NCBI RefSeq assembly: GCF_003173055.1
Contig: NZ_QGLF01000002.1
Location: forward strand, 372,322-436,321
Length of the DNA: 64,000 nucleotides
Reading direction: 5' to 3'
Source of the DNA: Zavarzinia compransoris
GTDB lineage: Bacteria; Pseudomonadota; Alphaproteobacteria; Zavarziniales; Zavarziniaceae
The notes beneath the pieces were generated by a model. The model worked only from the letters and a program-made list of their open reading frames with translations, ran no database searches and was not told where the DNA came from. A program made the position numbers and the translations under genes. Below, one piece after another: positions 23,779 through 33,565 of this stretch. The first letter of the stretch is position 1. Every line of letters begins with the position of its first letter.

Positions 23779-24432
23779 ATGACCTTCATCTGCACCCCGA
23801 CCGAAAACCTGGACCCGGCCAAGGCCGTCCATGATTTCACCATCGCCGCGACCCGGCCCTGGTCCCATGTCATCAAGCGCGGCCAGATCTTCCGCATCGT
23901 CGATGTCGAAGGCTGCCAGGCGGTCGATACGCTGTTCTACCGTGCCGGCGATTTCTCCGAGCGTTACAGCGCCCAGGATACGCTGCTGGCGCAGGGCTCG
24001 GCCTATGTCACCACGGGCACGCGGCTGCTCTCGAACGAGGGCAACGTCATGCTGACGGTGGTCGCCGACAGCTGCGGCCGCCACGATACCTCCGCCGGCG
24101 CCTGTTCCTGCGAGGCGAACACGGTGCGCTTCGGCCACCATACCCGTTACATGCACGCCTGCCGCGAGAATTTCGTGGTCGAAGTGACCAAATGGGGCAT
24201 GACCAAGCGCGACGTGGTGCCCAACATCAATTTCTTCATGAATGTGCCGATCGATCCTGACGGCCGGCTCGCCATCGTCGACGGTATTTCCGCGCCCGGC
24301 GCCCATGTCGACATGGTGGCGGAGATGGATGTGCTGGCGGTCATTTCCAACTGCCCCCAGGTGAACAATCCCTGCAACGGCTTCGATCCGACGCCCGTCC
24401 GCGTGCTGATCTGGGACGGGGAGGCGGCCTGA
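23779..24432 (+). CDS. DUF1989 protein, urea-amidolyase-associated protein 2 (CgdAB-like carboxyguanidine deiminase subunit)
   Basis: The 217-residue partner of the preceding DUF1989 protein. It has VIKRGQIFRIVDVEGCQAVDTLFY, FSERYSAQDTLLAQ, ADSCGRHDTSAGACSCEANTVRF with three closely spaced cysteines and a His that could bind metal, and the closing NCPQVNNPCNGFDPTPVRVLIW. Together the pair is expected to deiminate carboxyguanidine. GGGAGGGCCGAG precedes the ATG. It lies eight bases before the carboxylase gene. Confidence 0.88.
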   Translation: MTFICTPTENLDPAKAVHDFTIAATRPWSHVIKRGQIFRIVDVEGCQAVDTLFYRAGDFSERYSAQDTLLAQGSAYVTTGTRLLSNEGNVMLTVVADSCGRHDTSAGACSCEANTVRFGHHTRYMHACRENFVVEVTKWGMTKRDVVPNINFFMNVPIDPDGRLAIVDGISAPGAHVDMVAEMDVLAVISNCPQVNNPCNGFDPTPVRVLIWDGEAA

Positions 24433-24440
24433 GCCTTCCC

Positions 24441-27400
24441 ATGTTCAAGAAGATCCTGATCGCGAACCGGGGCGAGATCGCCGCCCGGGTCATCAAGACC
24501 GCCCGCTCGCTCGGCATCGCCACGGTCGCCGTGCATTCCGAGGCGGACCGCTTCACCGCCCCCGTGCTGGCGGCGGACGAGGCCGTCTGCCTCGGCCCGG
24601 CGCCGGCCAAGGAAAGCTATCTCCGCGCCGAGGCCATCGTCGAGGCGTGCCTGGCCACCGGCGCCGAGGCGGTCCACCCCGGTTACGGCTTCCTGTCGGA
24701 AAACGCCGGCTTCGCCGAGGCACTGGCGGCGAAGGGCATCCGCTTCATCGGGCCGCGCCCCGAACACCTGCGCGACTTCGGCCTGAAGCACACGGCCCGC
24801 GCGCTTGCCGAGGCATCGGGCGTGCCGCTGCTGCCGGGGACCGGCATCCTCCTGTCGGCCGACGAGGCGGTGGCCGGGGCCGAGGCCATCGGCTACCCGG
24901 TGATGCTGAAAAGCACGGCGGGCGGCGGCGGCATCGGCATGTCGCTGTGCCACGACGCCGACGAACTGCGCGAGCGTTTCGAGGCCGTGCAACGCATGGC
25001 GACCTCGTCCTTCGGCGATGCCCGCGTCTATATCGAGCGTTTCGTCTCGACCGCGCGCCATGTCGAGGTGCAGATCTTCGGCGACGGCAAGGGCCGGGTG
25101 GTGGCGCTGGGCGAGCGCGACTGCTCGCTCCAGCGCCGGAACCAGAAGGTGGTCGAGGAAACCCCGGCCCCCGGCCTGTCCGACGACACCCGCCGCCGCC
25201 TGCACCGGGCGGCGGTCGCGCTGGGCGAGGCGGTCGCTTACGAAAGCGCCGGCACGGTCGAATTCATCTATGACGTCGCGCGCGAGGATTTCTATTTCCT
25301 CGAAGTCAACACCCGGCTTCAGGTCGAACACCCTGTAACCGAATCGGTCTTCGGTGTCGATCTGGTCGAATGGATGATCCGGCAGGCGGCGGGCGATCTC
25401 GTCCTGCCGCCGCAGGAGGCCCTGGTCTCCAAGGGGGCGGCGATCGAGGTCCGGCTCTATGCCGAGAATCCGCAGGCCAATTTCCGCCCGCAGACCGGCC
25501 GCCTGACCGATGTCCATTTCCCCAGGGACGCGCGGATCGATACCTGGGTCGAGACCGGCACCGAGGTCACGCCCTTCTACGATCCCATGCTGGCCAAGGT
25601 GATCGTGACGGCGGACGACCGTGACAGCGCCATCGACCGGCTGCGCGCAGCCCTGGCGGAGGCGCGCGTCTGGGGCATCGAGACCAATCTCGCCTATCTC
25701 CGCGCCATCGCCGGCTCCGGCCTGCTGCGCTCGGGCAAGGTCTCGACCGCGGCGCTGGGCAGCTTCGCCTATGACAGCCCGACCATCGAGGTGATCGCCG
25801 GCGGGGCCCAAACCAGCGTCCAGGACTGGCCGGGGCGCCTCGGCTTCTGGGATGTCGGCGTGCCGCCGTCAGGGCCGTTCGACGATCGCTCGTTCCGCCT
25901 CGCCAACCGGATCGCCGGCAATGACGAGGGCACGGCCGGCCTCGAAATCACCCTGACCGGGCCGACCCTGAAATTCCACCGCGCCGCCGTGATCGCGCTG
26001 GCCGGGGCCCGCCTGCCGGCGGCGCTGGACGGGCAGGCGATCGATTTCTTCGCGCCGGTAACGGTCGAGGCCGGGCAGACCCTGAGCCTCGGCCGGATTG
26101 CCGGCGCCGGCCAGCGGACCTATCTCGCCGTCCGGGGCGGGATCGACGGGCCGCTGTTCCTGGCTTCACGGGCCTGTTTCAGTCTTGGCCAGTTCGGCGG
26201 CCAGGGCACGGGCGTGCTCAAGGCGGGCGATACGCTTCACATCGGTGCCGCGAGCGCCGGCGAGCCGCGCCCGGCGACGGCGGCTGAAATCCCCGAGATC
26301 ACGCGGGAATGGCGCATCCGGGTCCATTACGGCCCCCATGGCGCGCCGGACTTCTTCCAGCCCGCCGACATCGCGGACCTGTTCAACGAAACCTACGAGG
26401 TTCATTTCAACAGTGCCCGCACCGGCGTCCGCCTGATCGGGCCGCAGCCGCGCTGGGCGCGCAGCGACGGCGGCGAGGCCGGCCTCCACCCCTCGAACCT
26501 GCATGACAATGCCTATGCGATCGGCGCCGTCGATTTCACCGGCGACATGCCGATCATCCTGGGGCCGGACGGGCCCAGCCTCGGCGGTTTCGTCTGCCCG
26601 GTGGTGATCACGCGCGACGACCTCTGGAAGGCCGGGCAGTTGAAGCCGGGCGATACGCTCCGCTTCGTGCCGGCGGTGGCGGTCCCGGCCGTGGTCACCG
26701 CCGCCGACCTGCCGAGCCCGATCCTCGGCCGGCGCGACGACGGGCCGGTGCCGGTGGTCTATCGCCGGGCGGGCGACGATTACCTGCTGGTCGAATATGG
26801 CCCCATGGTCCTCGACCTTGCCCTGCGCCTGCGCGTGCATCTGCTGGCCGAGGCGGTGCGGGCGGCCCGGCTGCCGGCAATCATCGACCTGACGCCGGGC
26901 ATCCGCTCGCTCCAGATCCATTACGACAGCCGGGTGCTGAAGACGGCCTATCTGGTCGATCTGCTGCGCGCCATCGAGGGCGGCCTGCCGGCGGCGGAGG
27001 ATGTGACGGTGCCGAGCCGGATCGTCCACCTGCCGCTGTCGTGGAACGATCCTTCGATCCAATTGGCGGCACAGAAATACCAGGAACTGGTGCGGCCGAA
27101 TGCGCCCTGGTGCCCGGACAACATCGAATTCATCCGCCGGATTAACGGCCTCGACAGCGAGGACACGGTCCGCAAGACGATCTTCGATGCCGCCTACCTC
27201 GTCTATGGCCTGGGCGATGTCTACCTGGGCGCGCCGGTGGCCAGCCCGGTCGATCCCCGCCACCGGCTGGTGACGACCAAATACAACCCGGCCCGCACCT
27301 GGACGCCGGAAAACGCGGTCGGCATCGGCGGCGCCTATATGTGCATCTATGGCATGGAGGGGCCGGGCGGCTACCAGCTCTTCGGGCGGACCGTGCAGAT

Positions 27401-27962
27401 GTGGAATGCCTGGCGAAGCACGCCGGTGTTCCGGCCGGGCACGCCCTGGCTGCTGCGCTTCTTCGACCAGATCCGCTTCTTCCCGGTCTCGGAACGGGAA
27501 CTGGCCGAGGCGCGCGAGGCGTTCCCCCACGGCCGCTATCCGGTGCGGATCGAGGAAACGGCCTTCTCCTATGCCGCGCACGCCCGTTTCCTGGCCAACA
27601 ATGCGGCCGGGATCCATGCCGCCAAGGCCCGCCAGCAGGCGGCCTTCGAGGCCGAGCGGCAGGATTGGAAGGCGAGGGGCCTCGATACTTTCGCGGTCGA
27701 CGACGGCCCGACCGCGGCCGCGGTCGAGGTCCCGCCGGGCCAGAGCCCGGTCGAAGCGCAGGTGACCGGCAATGTCTGGAAAATCGTCGTCCACGAAGGC
27801 CAGACGGTGGCTGCCGGGGATGTCGTGGTGATCGTCGAGTCGATGAAAATGGAAATGGAAATCAGGAGCCCCGTGGCCGGCCGCGTCGCCGGCCTGCGCT
27901 GCCAGCCGGGCCGCACGGTCCAGGCCGGGCAGATCGTGGCCCTGATCGAGGGAGGAATATGA
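24441..27962 (+). CDS. Guanidine carboxylase (urea carboxylase family)
   Basis: This 1173-residue biotin enzyme carboxylates guanidine, or urea, using ATP and bicarbonate. Residues 1-445 are biotin carboxylase (KKILIANRGEIAARVIKTARSLGI; ATP-binding KSTAGGGGIGM; VEVQIFGDGKG; FLEVNTRLQVEHPVTE). About 450-760 resemble allophanate hydrolase subunit 2 (KipA-like), about 770-1000 subunit 1 (KipI-like), and the C-terminal biotinyl domain holds ESMKME with the biotinylated Lys1136. Most databases would call it urea carboxylase. The guanidine riboswitch and the two DUF1989 proteins argue that guanidine is the physiological substrate, as shown for similar operons. Confidence 0.92.
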   Translation: MFKKILIANRGEIAARVIKTARSLGIATVAVHSEADRFTAPVLAADEAVCLGPAPAKESYLRAEAIVEACLATGAEAVHPGYGFLSENAGFAEALAAKGIRFIGPRPEHLRDFGLKHTARALAEASGVPLLPGTGILLSADEAVAGAEAIGYPVMLKSTAGGGGIGMSLCHDADELRERFEAVQRMATSSFGDARVYIERFVSTARHVEVQIFGDGKGRVVALGERDCSLQRRNQKVVEETPAPGLSDDTRRRLHRAAVALGEAVAYESAGTVEFIYDVAREDFYFLEVNTRLQVEHPVTESVFGVDLVEWMIRQAAGDLVLPPQEALVSKGAAIEVRLYAENPQANFRPQTGRLTDVHFPRDARIDTWVETGTEVTPFYDPMLAKVIVTADDRDSAIDRLRAALAEARVWGIETNLAYLRAIAGSGLLRSGKVSTAALGSFAYDSPTIEVIAGGAQTSVQDWPGRLGFWDVGVPPSGPFDDRSFRLANRIAGNDEGTAGLEITLTGPTLKFHRAAVIALAGARLPAALDGQAIDFFAPVTVEAGQTLSLGRIAGAGQRTYLAVRGGIDGPLFLASRACFSLGQFGGQGTGVLKAGDTLHIGAASAGEPRPATAAEIPEITREWRIRVHYGPHGAPDFFQPADIADLFNETYEVHFNSARTGVRLIGPQPRWARSDGGEAGLHPSNLHDNAYAIGAVDFTGDMPIILGPDGPSLGGFVCPVVITRDDLWKAGQLKPGDTLRFVPAVAVPAVVTAADLPSPILGRRDDGPVPVVYRRAGDDYLLVEYGPMVLDLALRLRVHLLAEAVRAARLPAIIDLTPGIRSLQIHYDSRVLKTAYLVDLLRAIEGGLPAAEDVTVPSRIVHLPLSWNDPSIQLAAQKYQELVRPNAPWCPDNIEFIRRINGLDSEDTVRKTIFDAAYLVYGLGDVYLGAPVASPVDPRHRLVTTKYNPARTWTPENAVGIGGAYMCIYGMEGPGGYQLFGRTVQMWNAWRSTPVFRPGTPWLLRFFDQIRFFPVSERELAEAREAFPHGRYPVRIEETAFSYAAHARFLANNAAGIHAAKARQQAAFEAERQDWKARGLDTFAVDDGPTAAAVEVPPGQSPVEAQVTGNVWKIVVHEGQTVAAGDVVVIVESMKMEMEIRSPVAGRVAGLRCQPGRTVQAGQIVALIEGGI

Positions 27963-29767
27963 GCATGGGCCTGCCCCGCGTGTTGACCATCGATTTCCTG
28001 CACCGGGCCTATCGCCTGGGCACCTTGACCCCGCTCGACGTGGTCGACGTGGTGATCGAGCGGCTGGAAAGCTGGCCCGACCCCGCCGTCTGGATCAGCC
28101 GCTTTCCGGCGGACGAACTGCGGGCGGCGGCGCGCGCGCTGATGGCGGCGGGCGGGCCTTCGGACGATCGGCCGCTGTGGGGCATTCCCTTCGCGGTGAA
28201 GGACAATATCGATTGCGCGGGGCTGGAGACGACGGCGGCCTGCCCCGCCTTCGCCTATCGCCCGGCGGCGGATTCGACCGTGGTCGCCCGCCTGCGCGCG
28301 GCCGGCGCCATCCCGGTCGGCAAGACCAACCTCGACCAGTTCGCCACCGGGCTGAACGGCACCCGCTCGCCCTATGGCGCGCCGCGCTCGGTGTTCAGCG
28401 CCGATCATATCTCGGGCGGGTCCAGCTCGGGCTCGGCGGTGGCGGTCGGGGCGGGGCTCGTCGCCTTCTCGCTCGGCACCGATACGGCGGGCTCGGGGCG
28501 GGTGCCGGCGGCTTTCAACAATCTCGTCGGCGTGAAGCCGACCAAGGGCATGCTGTCCACCGCCGGCCTGGTGCCGGCCTGCCGCAGCCTCGATTGTATT
28601 TCCGTCTTCGCGGCGACGGCGGGCGAGGCCGACTTGGTCCGCCGGATCGCCGCCGCGCCCGATGCGGCCGATGCCTATTCCCGCGCGGCGCCGGATGTCC
28701 TGCTGCCCACGGCGGGGCTGCGCGTCGGCGTGCCCGTGGGGGCGGAGCGGGAATTCCACGGCGATACGGCCAATGAAGCCCTGTACGAGCGGGCGATCGC
28801 GGCCCTGGCGGGCTTCGGCTGTTCGATTGTCGAGATCGACTATGCGCCGCTGCGCGAGGCGGCCAATCTTCTTTATAACGGCCCCTGGGTGGCGGAACGG
28901 CTGGCGGCGGTCGAGGATTTCCACGCCGCCCATGCCGACCGCATGGACCCGACGGTGCGGAAGATCGTCGAGGGCGCCGTCGGCGTTTCCGCCGTCGCCG
29001 CCTTCCGCGGGCACTACGAGCTTGAAGCCTATCGCCAGAAGGCCAAGGCGATCTTCGCCGCCGTCGACATCCTGCTTTTGCCGACCACGCCGCTGTTCCC
29101 CACCGTGGCCGAAATGCTGGCCGATCCGATCGGCCTCAATGCCAAGCTCGGCCGCTACACCAATTTCGTCAACCTGCTCGACTTCGCCGGGATCGCCGTG
29201 CCGGCGGGCTTCCGGCCCGACGGCCTGCCCTGGGGCGTCACCCTGATCGGGCCCGCCTTTTCGGATGCGGCCCTCGCCGTCTGGGGCGACCGTCTGCACA
29301 AGGCCCTGGGCGAGGGGCTGGGGATCGAGCGCGCGGCCGATCTCGCCGCGGCGCCGGCCCCGACGGGGCCCAAGGTCGACAGTGTCGAGGTGGCGGTGGT
29401 CGGCGCCCATCTCTCGGGCATGCCGCTGAACCACCAGTTGACCCAGCCGGGCGGCACCCTGGTGAAGCGCTGCCGCACCACGCGCGATTACCGGCTCTTC
29501 GCCCTGCCGGGCACGGTGCCGCCGAAGCCGGGCCTGATCCATCAGCCGGGCTTCGAGGGGCCGGGGCTGGAGGTCGAGGTCTGGTCCCTGCCGGTCGCCG
29601 CCTTCGGACAATTTGTCTCAGCCATTCCGGGCCCGCTTTGCATCGGCAAGCTCCTGCTCGACGATGGCAGCGCGGTTTCCGGCTTCCTGTGCGAAGCCCA
29701 TGCCGTGCAGGGTGCCCCCGAAATCACCCAGCTCGGCGGCTGGCGGGCCTATTGCGCCGGGGCCTGA
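27959..29767 (+). CDS. atzF: Allophanate hydrolase
   Basis: The 602-residue amidase-signature enzyme hydrolyses allophanate to ammonia and CO2, the last step of the guanidine pathway. The N-terminal domain shows Lys81 (GIPFAVKDNID), cis-Ser155 (ISGGSSSGSA) and nucleophile Ser179 (GTDTAGSGRVPA). The C-terminal AtzF domain (about 478-602: VAVVGAHLSGMPLNHQL ... GQFVSAIPGPLCIGKL) is complete. ATG 27959 overlaps the carboxylase stop (ATGA) with GGAGG six bases upstream, indicating translational coupling. A weak terminator follows. Confidence 0.94.
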   Translation: MSMGLPRVLTIDFLHRAYRLGTLTPLDVVDVVIERLESWPDPAVWISRFPADELRAAARALMAAGGPSDDRPLWGIPFAVKDNIDCAGLETTAACPAFAYRPAADSTVVARLRAAGAIPVGKTNLDQFATGLNGTRSPYGAPRSVFSADHISGGSSSGSAVAVGAGLVAFSLGTDTAGSGRVPAAFNNLVGVKPTKGMLSTAGLVPACRSLDCISVFAATAGEADLVRRIAAAPDAADAYSRAAPDVLLPTAGLRVGVPVGAEREFHGDTANEALYERAIAALAGFGCSIVEIDYAPLREAANLLYNGPWVAERLAAVEDFHAAHADRMDPTVRKIVEGAVGVSAVAAFRGHYELEAYRQKAKAIFAAVDILLLPTTPLFPTVAEMLADPIGLNAKLGRYTNFVNLLDFAGIAVPAGFRPDGLPWGVTLIGPAFSDAALAVWGDRLHKALGEGLGIERAADLAAAPAPTGPKVDSVEVAVVGAHLSGMPLNHQLTQPGGTLVKRCRTTRDYRLFALPGTVPPKPGLIHQPGFEGPGLEVEVWSLPVAAFGQFVSAIPGPLCIGKLLLDDGSAVSGFLCEAHAVQGAPEITQLGGWRAYCAGA

Positions 29768-29818
29768 GCACCGGCGATTGTAATTTATGATGTTGCAGAC
29801 GGCCGCTGGCGGGATTGC

Positions 29819-29837
29819 CCCCGGCGGCGGGGTTTTT
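29819..29837 (+). terminator. Probable terminator of the guanidine operon
   Basis: CCCCG-GCGG-CGGGG (29819-29832) is a short 5-bp GC stem with a 4-base loop, followed directly by TTTTT. It sits 52 bases after the allophanate hydrolase stop and upstream of the exbB promoter region. Confidence 0.5.
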
Positions 29838-29887
29838 GCTGATTTCGCGGTTGCGGAGGATCGGCACGGTCGCTATAGAGATGCTGT

Positions 29888-29902
29888 TGCAATTCATTCT
29901 CA
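29888..29902 (+). promoter_or_regulatory. Fur-box-like site upstream of exbB-exbD-tonB
   Basis: TGCAATTCATTCTCA agrees with the Fur consensus TGATAATNATTATCA at 11 of 14 defined positions and lies 49-63 bases upstream of the exbB start. TonB systems are normally iron-repressed, so Fur control is the likely reading. Confidence 0.5.
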
Positions 29903-29950
29903 AGTGCTGAGGGGCGACGGGTTCTCGCGGATCCGCGCCGGAGTAAACCG

Positions 29951-30817
<867 letters not shown>

Positions 30818-30835
30818 GGCGGGCGGAGTATCACC

Positions 30836-31276
<441 letters not shown>

Positions 31277-31283
31277 TACGGCG

Positions 31284-32099
31284 ATGAGCGAGAACAACCG
31301 TCCCGTCTTCCTCGGTGTCTCGGTGGCCGGCCACGCGCTGGCGATCGCCGGGCTGATCTATCTGGGCCACGCCCAGACCTCGGGCGCGATGGCGCCGGCG
31401 CCGCCGACGATCGAACTGCTGCTGCCGCCGGCGCTGCCGGCCGCGGCGGCGGTGCCGGTGGAGGCGACGGAGGTGAAGCCGGTGGAAGCGGTGGAAACCC
31501 CGCCGGAGATCCAGGAAGCGGTGGAGCCGGAACCGCCGCCGCCGCTGCCGGTGATGGCGGAAGCGGTGGAAGCGATCGAGGAGACGCCGGTGCTGGTGGC
31601 GAAGGCGCCCGAACCGGAAAAGCCGAAGCCGCCGAAGCCGAAACCGCCGCCGCGCGAAGTGCAGAAGCCGAAGAAACCGGAAAAGCCGCGGGAAGAGCCG
31701 GCGGCGGCCCCGGCCGCAGCGCCGGCCCCGCCGAGCAATGCCCCGCCGGGGCCGGCCCCGTCGGCGGCGACCGCTGCGGCGCCGGTCTCGGGCGGCGGCA
31801 ATCCCGGGGCGCGGCAGGATTACCGGGCGCTGGTCTCGGCCTGGATCGAGAAGCACAAGCGCTATCCTGACAGCGCGCGGCGCCGGGGCATCGAGGGCAA
31901 GCCGACGGTGCGCTTCCGGATCGACCGCGGCGGCCATGTCCAGATGGTGGAGATCCACCGCGAGACCGGGCGCCGGGATCTGGACGAGGCGGCGCTGCGC
32001 ACGATCGAGCGCGCCGATCCCTTCCCGCCCTTCCCCGACGACATCGAGGGCCAGTCCATGGAGTTCGTCGTCCCCATCGACTTCAACATGAAGCGATAG
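31284..32099 (+). CDS. tonB: Energy transducer TonB
   Basis: The 271-residue protein spans the periplasm and transmits energy to outer-membrane receptors. TM anchor: about residues 8-28 (FLGVSVAGHALAIAGLIYLG). A long Pro/Glu/Lys-rich linker (about 45-165, with PEKPKPPKPKPPPREVQKPKKPEKP-like repeats) is followed by the C-terminal TonB domain (about 180-268) with KRYPDSARRRGIEGKPTVRFRI and the final FVVPIDF. No TonB-dependent receptor gene is in the window. A strong terminator follows. Confidence 0.95.
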   Translation: MSENNRPVFLGVSVAGHALAIAGLIYLGHAQTSGAMAPAPPTIELLLPPALPAAAAVPVEATEVKPVEAVETPPEIQEAVEPEPPPPLPVMAEAVEAIEETPVLVAKAPEPEKPKPPKPKPPPREVQKPKKPEKPREEPAAAPAAAPAPPSNAPPGPAPSAATAAAPVSGGGNPGARQDYRALVSAWIEKHKRYPDSARRRGIEGKPTVRFRIDRGGHVQMVEIHRETGRRDLDEAALRTIERADPFPPFPDDIEGQSMEFVVPIDFNMKR

Positions 32100-32137
32100 G
32101 GGCGCCTCAGTATCGCCACGAAACCGGCAGATCGAAG

Positions 32138-32165
32138 AAGGGGCAGCAGGAATGCTGCCCCTTTT
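32138..32165 (+). terminator. Rho-independent terminator of exbB-exbD-tonB
   Basis: An 11-bp perfect stem (AAGGGGCAGCA, 32138-32148; TGCTGCCCCTT, 32153-32163) with a GGAA tetraloop and a run of four T. It lies 38 bases after the tonB stop. Confidence 0.85.
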
Positions 32166-32224
32166 GCGTTATACCCCTGTCCACATGCCCCCTGTCCACC
32201 AGCGTTGACCGAGACCGCCCGCCG

Positions 32225-33562
32225 ATGACCGACAGCCGCCCCTCCCCCCGTTCCCGCCGCGCCCCGCGCCGCCGCTGGGGCCTCGCGCTCGTGGTCCTGC
32301 TCGTGCTCGGCGGCGGCGGCTGGTGGTATTTCGGCAATGCCAGCAAGGGGGCCGCGGTCCAATATGTCACCGCGGCGGTCGGCCGCGGCGATATCGAGGA
32401 TACGGTGTCCGCCCTCGGCAACCTGCAACCGCGCGACTATGTCGATGTCGGCACCCAGGTCTCCGGCCAGTTGAAGGTGATCCACGCCGAGGTCGGCGAC
32501 CAGGTGAAGCAAGGCGATCTGCTGGCCGAGATCGACCCCACGGTCTACCAGTCCCGCGTCGCCGCCGACGAGGCCCAACTCCTGGCCCTGAAGGCGCAAT
32601 TGGCCGACCGCGAGGCCCAGGCGGTGCTGGCCGGCCAGCAATTGAAGCGCCAGCGCACGCTCTGGGCCCAGCGCGCGACGACCGAGGAAGCCCTGCAATC
32701 GGCGGAGGCGGCGGCGAAATCGGCGGATGCCGCGATCGACCAGATCAAGGCCCAGATCCTGCAAACGGAATCGACCCTGCGCGGCGACCAGGCCAATCTC
32801 GGCTATACCAAGATCTATGCCCCGATGACCGGCACCGTGACCTCGCTGACGGCGCGGCGCGGCCAGACCCTGAATGCCAACCAGTCGGCGCCGATCATTT
32901 TGCAGATCGCCGATCTTTCGGTGATGACGGTGGAGACCCAGGTTTCGGAAGCCGATATCTCGCGCCTGAAGGTCGGGATGGAGGCTTATTTCACCACCCT
33001 TGGCGGCGGCACCAAGCGCTGGACCGGCAAGCTGAAGCAGATCCTGCCGACGCCGGAAGTGGTCAACAATGTCGTCCTCTACAATGCGCTGTTCGATGTC
33101 GACAATGCGGACGGCATGCTGATGACCCAGATGAGCGCCCAGGTCTTCTTCGTCGTCGCTTCGGCCCGGGATGCGATCACCGTGCCTGTCGCCGCGTTGA
33201 AGGCGCCGCCCCGTCGCCCCGAAGGGGCGCAACGCCCTCAAGGTCCCGAAGGGGCGCAACGTCCTCAAAGTCCCGAGGGGGCGCAACGCCCTCAAGGTCC
33301 CGAAGGCGCGGCGCGGCCGGCGGGGCGGCCCTATCTGGTCCAGGTCATGGGTGCGGACGGCCAGCCGGCGGAGCGGCGGGTGCGGATCGGCGTCGCCAAC
33401 CGCGTCTCCGCCGAAGTGCTGGACGGCTTGCAGCCGGGCGATACGGTCGTCGTCGGCCAGCGCGGGGCGGGGACGGCCGGCGCCCGCGCCCCGGCCGGCG
33501 GCCAGCAGCGGCCGGGCAGCCTGCCGGGCATGGGCGGCTTCGGCCCGACCCCGGGGCGCTGA
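32225..33562 (+). CDS. macA: MacA-like periplasmic adaptor of an ABC efflux pump
   Basis: The 445-residue membrane-fusion protein joins MacB to an outer-membrane channel. After a basic N-terminus there is one membrane anchor (about residues 19-40), then the lipoyl/barrel-sandwich start LGNLQPRDYVDVGTQVSGQLKVIHAEVGDQVKQGDLLAEID, a coiled-coil hairpin (about 105-180) and the beta-barrel domain ADLSVMTVETQVSEADISRLKVGM. Unusually, residues 332-358 are three near-identical 9-residue PEGAQRPQG units encoded by 27-bp tandem repeats, plus a degenerate fourth. macB starts four bases after the stop. Confidence 0.92.
   Translation: MTDSRPSPRSRRAPRRRWGLALVVLLVLGGGGWWYFGNASKGAAVQYVTAAVGRGDIEDTVSALGNLQPRDYVDVGTQVSGQLKVIHAEVGDQVKQGDLLAEIDPTVYQSRVAADEAQLLALKAQLADREAQAVLAGQQLKRQRTLWAQRATTEEALQSAEAAAKSADAAIDQIKAQILQTESTLRGDQANLGYTKIYAPMTGTVTSLTARRGQTLNANQSAPIILQIADLSVMTVETQVSEADISRLKVGMEAYFTTLGGGTKRWTGKLKQILPTPEVVNNVVLYNALFDVDNADGMLMTQMSAQVFFVVASARDAITVPVAALKAPPRRPEGAQRPQGPEGAQRPQSPEGAQRPQGPEGAARPAGRPYLVQVMGADGQPAERRVRIGVANRVSAEVLDGLQPGDTVVVGQRGAGTAGARAPAGGQQRPGSLPGMGGFGPTPGR
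33218..33298 (+). repeat. Three 27-bp tandem repeats inside macA
   Basis: Units at 33218-33244, 33245-33271 and 33272-33298 differ by only a few bases (core CCCGAAGGGGCGCAACGCCC), with a decayed fourth from 33299. They keep the reading frame and encode PEGAQRPQG-like peptides. They probably arose by replication slippage, so copy number may vary between strains. Confidence 0.85.
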
Positions 33563-33565
33563 GCC

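Noticed and set aside
33218-33298. Tandem repeats considered as a CRISPR array
   Set aside because: Repeats are contiguous without spacers, in frame within macA and encode a peptide; no cas genes nearby.
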